Source: Penium margaritaceum (taxonomy: Eukaryota; Streptophyta; Zygnematophyceae; Desmidiales; Peniaceae). From it: a stretch of DNA of 64,000 nucleotides. The notes under the pieces are model-generated. The model saw only the letters and a program-made list of their open reading frames with translations, was not told the DNA's origin and searched no databases. Shown piece by piece: positions 56,530-64,000 of this stretch. The stretch lies in assembly GCA_023375785.1 (NCBI GenBank), contig SZWC01000543.1, positions 159,651 through 223,650 on the forward strand, written 5' to 3'. Numbering within the stretch: the stretch's first letter is position 1; each line of letters opens with the position of its first letter. The position numbers and the translations under genes were made by a program.

Positions 56530-58490
56530 GGATGAGCAATCATGAGCTGACCGAGCTAAAAAGGCAACTCGATGAGATTCTCGGTCAAAGGTTCATCTGT
56601 CCATCCATGTCACGATATGCCGTACTAGCACTGTTCGTGAAAAGGAAAACTACCAAGATGCAGATGTGCATGGATTACCAGGCATTGAATGATGCTACCA
56701 TCAAGAACCGCTACCCTCCCCCCGAATTTTCACCAAAATCGACCTACGCAGCGGTAATCACAAGATCCACATAGCAGATACCAACATTAAGAAGACAGCA
56801 TTCCCGATACGCTATGGGCACTTCGAGTTCACAATCATGCCGTTTGGACTCACAAATACCCAAGCAACATTCATGGAGGCAATGGAATTTAATTCTGTCC
56901 ATACCTTGATAACTTTGTTGTGGTACATCTCGACAAAATTCTGGTGTATAGCCACACCTTAGAGGAGCATGATAGACATCTCCTAAAAGATTTGAAATTT
57001 TTATAAAGAGAGAAATTTTGTGGAAAACTCTTGAAGCGCAACTTTGGTCGCTATTCGATCGAGTTTTTGGATACCGTGATCAACGGCAAATGGATCCATA
57101 TGGATCCAAAAGAAGTGTCAGTAGTGGCTGATTGGCCGGCACTGATCAACGTCTGAAACTTTTAAGTTTTTCTAATTTTGTGCGACTACTGTTGGTGTTT
57201 CGTACGAGATTACACCTGAGTGTCAGAGCCTCCCTCCAATCTCACTTGAAAAGAAAGCAAGTGGCGGTAGGAAGACAGCAAACAATAAGCATTCACCACT
57301 TTGCTGAACGGTCTGACCTCGGTGCCAGCCCTACCATTGTCAATCCAACGGTCAGCTACGTCCTGGCTACGGATGCCTCCAATCAAGCCATCGGCACGGT
57401 TCTCCTACAAGATTAGAGCAGTGGAGAGCAACCAGTCACATAATGTCACGAAATCTGCATGGACCGGAACTCAACTAAATTGTACACAAAAAGGAGATGC
57501 GAGTGGTCGTACACGCATTCAACAAGTGGCGGTGCTATCTTAAATGCCACTGATGCGTCATACATACTGACCATCATGCACTTAAGTATTTGAAGAAACG
57601 GCCGAACCTCAACCGATGTCAAGGCCTATGGATAGAGTTTCTCAAATCTGGGTTTGACTACAACATTCAGTACTAGCTTGGAAAAACCAACCTAGCAGAT
57701 GCACTCAGCCGCTGACCAGACTTGATGGATGAGGCAGCAGCATTTCAATTACAACGAGATCTATATCTTGAGCAGTTGTTCACGTCTAGCTACGACCAAC
57801 ATGGTGGTTATGACAAAGCAAGGTTCTTGTACAACGCACCCTATTTGCAGACACGATTCACTTGCTAGGTAGTCGTTCCCCAGAGAACTCCACCGCATGC
57901 TGCTCGAGGAGACCCAGGACACCAGTCTATGTGGACATTTTGGAGAAGAAAAGATGCTGAAGAAGATGGCAAAGCACTACTGGTAGTACAAGATGTAAAC
58001 CAATGCGGCCAACTTCTACAAATCCTATGACATGTGTTAGTGAAAAAAACACCGTCGTACACGCCCACCCGGACTTCTTTGACCACTCCCCATTCCGTCA
58101 AAACCGTGGACTGACATCTTCATGGACTTCATCACTGGATTACCGGACACACCCTAGGGATAGGAAGCAATCCTCGTGGCTATCAACAGGTTTTTCCAAA
58201 TTTTCTCACTTTATCCCAACAACGACCACCATCACCGCTCCTTGAACAGCATGACTGTTTCTAAACAATACCAAATGGCTACACGGCGTACCAAGAACCA
58301 TTACAAGCGACAGATACGGTCGACTTTTCACCCGTTTTTGGCACAAACTCATGATTTTCTACTTCCGTTGGATCCAGCTTTCAATGACATTCAACCCTCA
58401 AACTAATGGCCAGATGCCAAACAGACCCTCGAACAACTCTCGGAACATTATGCAAACCACACGAAACGGATTGGGCAGTCAAACTTCCTG
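56530..58490 (+). pseudogene. Gypsy reverse transcriptase, RNase H and integrase remains
   Basis: Reverse transcriptase blocks are LTELKRQLDEIL, MCMDYQALNDATIKNRYPP and FEFTIMPFGLTNTQATFMEAM, near 56540-56890. The RNase H start VLATDASNQAIGTVLLQD lies near 57360-57415. The integrase zinc-binding region begins near 57890 with a GHFGEEKMLKKM block, and a DIFMDFITGLPD core start lies near 58110. Fossil. Confidence 0.84.
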
Positions 58491-58495
58491 TTGAA

Positions 58496-59450
58496 CAATA
58501 TGCACGTTGTCCACTTGCTAGTTGGCTGGCTGCACGGACAGACAAGGCATGCACTGGTCTATGGAGTACGTCCCCTTGGTCTGTTCTGAGATAGGCCATG
58601 AATGCACTGCCCATTGATGGGTATGTCCCCTGGAGATCATCAGAGGAAACACACGTTTGTGGCCTAGTTAGAACAGGCACTGGAGCTCATGGGTCGGGGG
58701 TTCAAACCTTGCGACGGCCGCTGTTTTCTTTGTGGCCCCAAATGGGACAGGAAGCTTCTAGGAAGCTTATCAAAGCCTTCCTTGAGGATGACACTTGGCG
58801 GCCTCAAGACGTGCCAAGTAGAACTGTAGGTTGAGGTTGGCTCCTAGGGAGCCACTACGAGCATAAGCATTAGCGAAGCTCTGCAAATATGAAAGACTGT
58901 ACCTTGCATGCATCCATTTACTGTTCTTGCCTTTGAGACTCCTCACAGAGTGTCCAACCAAGAGTAGACACAAAAGTCCTTCATGCGGACTTTGTGAGGT
59001 TGCAAACTGAACAAACCTAAAGTGTGGATCCCTCATTCTGGGGTGATATGTTATCTTGGTTGCAATACCAAGAGGGGTTGGTGTCCTCCCATGTCGGGAC
59101 CTGTTTTCTAGACCGTTGCCATCCAGTGCACTGACAAAGGGTTATGGGTCCACACTTTTGGTTCTAAGGCATGCTTCCAAGACGGACTTGCGCGTGGTCT
59201 TGCAGGGCGCACAGGTACATAATGGACACAAAGATCGGATGGCTCCAATTTACTCCATCGACTCCATCGACGTCTTCAGGTGAGGTGCACGCATGTGACG
59301 GAAAAGGGGACAAGGAATAGCTCTATCCATGTTGGACAAGACCCTCAAGCCTCTACACAATAAATCTCTACCCTTCTAGAAGGTGGTGCAACCCCGCGTC
59401 TGTTTTCTCACGACGATACCATTGCCTAAGGCAATCGTCGGCGGGTTGGG
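58496..59450 (+). repeat. Family D 5' LTR (right end approximate)
   Basis: Its first 131 bp match the 3' LTR start: GGCTGGCTGCAC, CTATGGAGTA.GTCCCCTTGG and TCTGTTCTGAGATAGGCC. The end cannot be fixed from the partial second copy. A primer-binding site was not recognised. No gene lies in it apart from possible tRNA-like promoter boxes. Confidence 0.65.
58660..58708 (+). promoter_or_regulatory. tRNA-like A box and B box
   Basis: TGGCCTAGTTAG (58660-58671) fits the pol III A box, and GGTTCAAACC (58699-58708) fits the B box, 27 bp apart. A plausible T-arm surrounds the B box (GTCGGGGGTTCAAACCTTGC). A full cloverleaf does not fold, so this is a tRNA-derived remnant or chance. Confidence 0.3.
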
Positions 59451-59570
59451 TATACAACAGAACCAACCACACCTTTGACAATGGTTGCAGCCATCAGCCT
59501 CATGAACCTCATCAGCCTCAACAAAGCACAGTAGCAGCGAAGTTGAGAAGACGAGCAACCGCCAAAATGG

Positions 59571-60630
59571 TGGATCCGTCTCAAGCGCGCATCGGGGCGG
59601 GTACATCAAAATTCACGAGGATGGGTTTCTTCTTGTCGAAATTGCAGTTTGAGATTGTCAAACAATGAACGTTCGTGGCTACCTCGACATTCTAAAAGGG
59701 ACGGAGATAGCACCCGCCAATGCGATAATGGCTACGCATGCTGCTGACCTTGCAGCATGCACAACAAAGGACAACATGGCTCTCGCCATACTTGTGAAGT
59801 CCATCAACGAGACTCAACCCTCCCACATCATACGATGCATGTCAGCCGCTGAGGCCTGAACAAAACTCCCATGGGTGCATGAATCAAACGCCCTAGCAAG
59901 CCGAATCTTCATTTTCCAAAGGTTGATGTCCATGACGGTGAGCGAAGGAGAATCGATACTCGTTTTTTTGTAGTCGTTCGGCGGCATGCTGCGAGAGGTA
60001 TAGTAAATGGAATGGGAAGTTGACTCCAACATGTGTGCTGTGATCCTTCTCATGGCAATTTTGGAAAGCTAGGGGTCCTTGATCAACGTATTTGGCGGTT
60101 GGAAGGAAGCAGATCTGAAGTATGAGGTTGTCACCGAAGACGTCCACAACAAGTCCATGCAACGCAGTAGCAGCGATTCAAACATTTCAGCATATGCCTC
60201 CTGCTTTACTGAACAAGGAGCAAGCTCTTCCTCCAGTCAAGGCAGCAGCGGAAGCGGTGGCGGTGGAGGGAAAGGCAATGGTGATGAGAAGAGTTCCAAG
60301 AATCCCGGCAACTGTCACAAATGTGGCAAGGCTGGGCATTGGGCTAGGGACTGCCGTAGTCCCAAGAAAGAAGGCGGGAACAAGGGTGGGAAGAAGAAGA
60401 GGGAGCTCACCTATATGATTGCTGAAGGGTTTTCCATGAAGGGGGCAGCGCTTTTTAGGCCCGGGGCCTTCACCCTTTACTTGGACACCAACCAACACTC
60501 CTCAAAAGAGAAGGGTGGGTTTGTCTCCATGGTCGAATCTGACATGCGGATCAAATGTGCAAATGGCGGCATCGTCCAAAGGGAACAATGTGATCACGTT
60601 CAACGTGAAGGGTGCTGAGAAGGAGGTCAA
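59571..60630 (+). pseudogene. Family D copia gag remains
   Basis: MVDPSQARIGAG opens a Gag start at 59571. A helical stretch follows (VRGYLDILKGTEIAPANAI, TTKDNMALAILVKSI). A Ser/Gly-rich linker leads to a perfect zinc knuckle, CHKCGKAGHWARDC, at 60313-60354, with a Lys-rich tail. Fossil. Confidence 0.82.
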
Positions 60631-60639
60631 TCTGAAAAG

Positions 60640-61840
60640 GTGGTGTACGTTCTCTCCTTTGAGGCAAACCTGCTGTCGGTCTCACAAATCACCGAAAAAA
60701 ACATGACCATGGTGTTCACCAACAAGGAAGCCGTGGCCGTAACAAATAAGGATATCCAGATTTTGTACACCAAAGACGACCTGATGCTTGAAGGTCCAAG
60801 ATTCGATGGCCTCTATATTCTTTAAACCAAAGTCACCAAGGCGTTGGATGAGGGACTAGCAGGTGCCATCGAGATAGTGCCACCAAAGCCAAAGGATGGG
60901 CAGCCGATGACCGTTGCGGCCGCCATATCAAGGAAGGACACTGACACTGAGTTGTGGCACCAGCGAGTTGATCACGTGGCCAACACCACGCTGCAGAAGG
61001 TGCAAGAGCAAGAGGTGGTCCACGGAATGGAAGGGTGCAACATGAAGTATGGAGAAGGGTGTACATTGTGTGAACCATGCCTCCAAGCAATGGCAAAGAA
61101 GAAGCTGTTTGGGAGAGGAGGTCAACAAGCGCAGAATATCTTCAACGTGATCCACAGTGACGTGTGTGGACCCTTTTGCACGACATCTAATGGAGGAAGC
61201 AACAACTTCTTGACCTTCATCAACGACCAAAACCGCAAGCTGTAGATCTACTTCCTCAAAACCAAGGCTGATGTTAAGGAGAAGCTTCTCAAGTTCATCA
61301 CCATGGTAGAGTGGAGATTTTCCAAAAAGGTGAAGGCACTCCAAAGTCACAACGAGGGTAAGTATGAGGCATGCAATCCTTGACTCAAGAATCATAGCAT
61401 CTGCCACAAGAAAACCACCCCTACAGCCCCCAAAGCAACAACGTGGCCTCAAAGATGAGCTAAACCCTACTCAGCATGGTACGAAGCATGCTCTTTTACG
61501 CCAAGCTCCCAACTCACTTTTGGGCTAAATCAGCAACAACGGCCTGCTACCTCTTGAACCTCACACCAAGAATCGCCTTAAAAAAACGTGGAAAGGAGCA
61601 GGACAAGAAGTTGAAGACCCCACATGACGTATGGTGGGGAAAGAAACCCAATGCCTCTCATTCCAAGGTGTTGAGGTCAACTGCATGGGTGAAGATCCAG
61701 TCAGGAGAAGGTCGTGAAAAGCTTGATGCATAATCCAAGAAGTACGACATGGTTGGGTACGACATGTCACACAAAGCCTATCGGCTTTGGGACCAAGCAG
61801 GAGGCAAGCTCGTGAGGAGCCGCGACGTTGAGTTTGATGA
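60640..61840 (+). pseudogene. Family D protease end and integrase remains
   Basis: The LSFEANLLSVSQI block of the copia protease region lies near 60650-60690. GAG-pre-integrase (ELWHQRVDHVANTTL, CTLCEPCLQAMAKKK) spans about 60950-61100. The integrase core starts VIHSDVCGPF near 61150 and continues through a MLFYAKLPTHFWAKSATTACYL block near 61485-61550. Fossil. Confidence 0.82.
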
Positions 61841-62239
61841 ATGCACCCTTAGCAAGGGAGAGCTCTTGACCCAACCCTTGCTCCCAAGGTGGGAGAGTGG
61901 ATAGTGTTGCCTGAGTCTAGAGACCAAGCACTCGACAACTGGCTCGCTTTGCTAGCATGTGGTGGAAATGGGAGAGCAGGTGCACAAGATGACGTGGCAT
62001 GAGACATGGACACGGATACCGAGGCGTCCATGGTTTCTGAGTCTGACATGGAGTCCGATGACTCTTCCGACGACGACGACGACAAATTACCACCACCCGT
62101 GGTAGTACCAGCAACAAAAGAGGAAGCCGCACTAGCACCGCGGCACATTTTGCATCCAAAGAAAGCACCTTCGTGACATGAGGACAATTGGACCAGGTTT
62201 AGCTGGCCGTGCTTGGCTCAGGGAGAGCTACCCATAGTG

Positions 62240-63780
62240 ACCAAGGCAATGAATGGTCCGGATGCGGCCAAGTGGAAGGAGGCAGTAGACACTGAACTCA
62301 CCTCCATTGATGAGAACGGCACGTGGGTGCTGGTGGATAGACCAGAAAATGCCTTTGTGGTGGGATCCAAGTGGGTCCTTTGAGTGAAGAAGAAGCAAGA
62401 TGATAGAATCAAAATTTCAAGGTGAGGGTAGTGACTAAGGGGTTTTCCCAAAGCCAGGGCTTCGAGTACGACAAGACGTTTGTACCCGTAGTGATCTTTG
62501 TCTCCATCCGTTCTCTCCTTGCCTTTGTAGTCACAAAGAAACCTGGAGATACACCAGACGGATGTCATGACAACTTTCCTTTATGGGAAGATCGACAAGG
62601 AAGTGCTCAAGGAGGTGCCCAACGGAGTCAGAGCTCCCAAGGGCAAGGTGTGCAAGTTGGTGAAAGCACTATACATGCTGAAACAGGCCCCAAGGATGTG
62701 GTACAAAGAGATGGATGCTTTCATGATCGGTCTTTCCTTCGAGCATTGCCAGGATGACCCGAGCATATACGTGCACCATGATGGGAGAGGGCTCATGTTG
62801 GTTGCACTGTATGTGGAAGATCTAATCATGTGCTCGTCTTCAATTGAGCTGCTGCGTGAGCTGAAGTCTAACCTCAGCAAAAGGTTCAAGATGAAGGACA
62901 TGGTTCCTCTCTAATGCTTCTTCGGGATCCCCATCCACCGCAACCAAGCAAGAGGCACAATCCAACTCAACCAGACCAGATACATCAGTGAGGTATCAAA
63001 GCGCTACCACATGAAAGACTACAAACCTGTTGGCACCCCAATAACGAATGATACGAAGATTGAGGCCTCCATGTTGCCAAGCAATGAAGCAGAACAAAGG
63101 GATATGCAAGACATCCACTACCACTCCGCTGTGGGTAGCGTCATGTACGCCATGGTAAGGACTCGTTAGGATATCTGCTATGTTGTGGGACAAGTGAGCA
63201 GGTTCATGGCCAATCCAGGGCCACAGCATTGGTAGGCAATCAAGCACATCTTGTGCTACCTTAAGAAGACACGTCACATGGGCCTCGTCCTTGGAGGCCA
63301 AGAAGGTACGGACACGCTCCGCGTGAAGTGCTATACCGGCGACGACTTGGGAGGAAATCTTGACGATTGCAAATCCACCTTTGGATACGTGTGCATCTTG
63401 AATAGCGCTGCCGTCTCATGGGCCAGCACAAAACATGATTGTGTTTTTGTGTCCACAACTAATGGAGAGAATGTTGCTCTCTCTGAGCCGTGCAAGGAGA
63501 CTCACTAACTGCGCAGCTTGCTAGGCGAGGTGACAATCCCATAGAAGGACGCCACGGTCGTACACGTGGAGAACATGAGCACCATATTGATGGCTGAAGA
63601 TGAAATCATCTCCCGGCAAATGAAGCACATTGAAATACATGACCACTACTCACAAGATCTGGTCATGAAGAACGTGGTGGACTTGTAGCACTACGGAACC
63701 AAGAGCATGCTTTTTGAGTGCATGACCAAGCCATTGGAGAGCGACTTGTACTATGCAAGCATTTGCAGTTTTGTCATGCG
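62240..63780 (+). pseudogene. Family D reverse transcriptase and RNase H remains
   Basis: Reverse transcriptase blocks FEYDKTFVPV, YGKIDKEVLKEVP, LYMLKQAPRMWYKEMD and LYVEDLIMCSS lie between about 62460 and 62840. A YHSAVGSVMYAMVRTR block lies near 63120. RNase H blocks (YTGDDLGGNLDDCKSTFGY, STTNGENVALSE, HIEIHDHYS) lie between about 63330 and 63660. Fossil. Confidence 0.83.
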
Positions 63781-63848
63781 GAGTGCGGCAGAGGAAGGGT
63801 GAGCCACAAGGCATTAATGGAGCCCAGTGACTGATACATGGAAAGAGG

Positions 63849-63861
63849 TGCAAGGGAGAGA
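63849..63861 (+). other. Polypurine tract of family D element
   Basis: TGCAAGGGAGAGA lies shortly before the LTR start TGATATGCAC (63871), separated by a run of T. Confidence 0.65.
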
Positions 63862-63870
63862 TTTTTTTAG

Positions 63871-64000
63871 TGATATGCACCTTATCCACTGGCTAGCTAG
63901 CTGGCTGCACAGACAGACAAAGCATGCACTAGACTATGGAGTATGTCCCCTTGGTCTGTTCTGAGATAGGCCAGTAATGTACTGCCCGTAATAGGTATGT
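63871..64000 (+). repeat. Family D 3' LTR, first 130 bp
   Basis: TGATATGCACC onward is collinear with 58496-58626. It is cut by the window end. Confidence 0.85.

Larger units (their letters stand above)
53769..58495 (+). mobile_element. Ty3/gypsy element 2, interrupted by family D (broken)
   Basis: LTR, initiator-tRNA primer site, gag with zinc knuckle, protease, reverse transcriptase, RNase H and integrase lie in gypsy order, homologous to the element at 42326. Integrase-homologous sequence stops where the family D LTR begins (58496). Any chromodomain and 3' LTR should lie beyond family D, outside the window. Broken, with more than fifteen breaks. Confidence 0.87.
58496..64000 (+). mobile_element. 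Copia family D element, 3' end outside window (broken)
   Basis: A direct repeat links 58496-58626 with 63871-64000; these are the starts of its two LTRs. Between them lie gag with zinc knuckle, GAG-pre-integrase, integrase, reverse transcriptase, RNase H and a polypurine tract. It is inserted into the integrase region of gypsy element 2. LTR starts differ by about 14% by eye. Broken, with about fifteen breaks. The 3' LTR end and target duplication lie beyond the window. Confidence 0.88.

Noticed and set aside
58656-58735. Functional tRNA gene
   Set aside because: A and B boxes are present, but the anticodon arm is too short and no acceptor stem pairs.

Overview
This is eukaryotic nuclear DNA of the plant type, made almost entirely of decayed transposable elements. 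The signs are many Ty1/copia and Ty3/gypsy LTR retrotransposons with initiator-methionine-tRNA-type primer sites, hAT transposases with a DUF659-type domain, a PIF/Harbinger transposase and a hAT-type MITE. There are no bacterial operons, no ribosomal or transfer RNA genes I can support, and no convincing intact host gene. The mix suits a large, repeat-rich streptophyte genome. A charophyte alga such as Chara is my guess, held at low confidence.

Left part (1-12.9 kb). A Ty1/copia element runs off the window start and ends in an LTR near 4.2 kb. Next come a scrambled piece of a second copia family (family A, 4.3-5.4 kb) fused to a third (family B, 5.4-8.36 kb, with its 3' LTR). From 8.4 to 12.9 kb lies low-content DNA with GC-rich hairpins, a palindrome, an 18-bp minisatellite and unrecognised open frames.

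Middle part (12.9-33.7 kb). An LTR element with a primer-binding site and polypurine tract but no visible pol (family C, 12.9-18.7 kb) carries a broken hAT transposase gene. A minus-strand family B element follows (18.9-25.0 kb). Its 5' LTR is split by a solo LTR of family A, with a GCAGG target duplication. From 25.0 to 27.1 kb is a minus-strand gag-like relic hit twice: by a 445-bp hAT MITE with a perfect 8-bp duplication, and by a two-LTR family A element (27.1-32.9 kb) with a CATTG duplication that lies at the relic's probable start codon.

Right part (33.7-64 kb). A plus-strand family B element (33.7-38.0 kb) is followed directly by a long hAT transposase pseudogene (38.1-40.7 kb). Then come a Ty3/gypsy chromovirus (42.3-47.8 kb), a spacer with a 138-bp fold-back sequence, a minus-strand Harbinger transposase relic (51.4-52.4 kb), and a second gypsy element (53.8-58.5 kb). 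A further copia element (family D, 58.5 kb to the window end) sits inside that second gypsy element.

All LTR elements are broken. By-eye LTR divergence is about 14-19%, which at a grass-like rate of about 1.3e-8 per site per year would be some 5-8 million years; the rate is an assumption. Many differences between copies look like C/T and G/A transitions, as expected from old methylated repeats. The genes do not form a pathway. What the window records is a history of nested insertion and decay.
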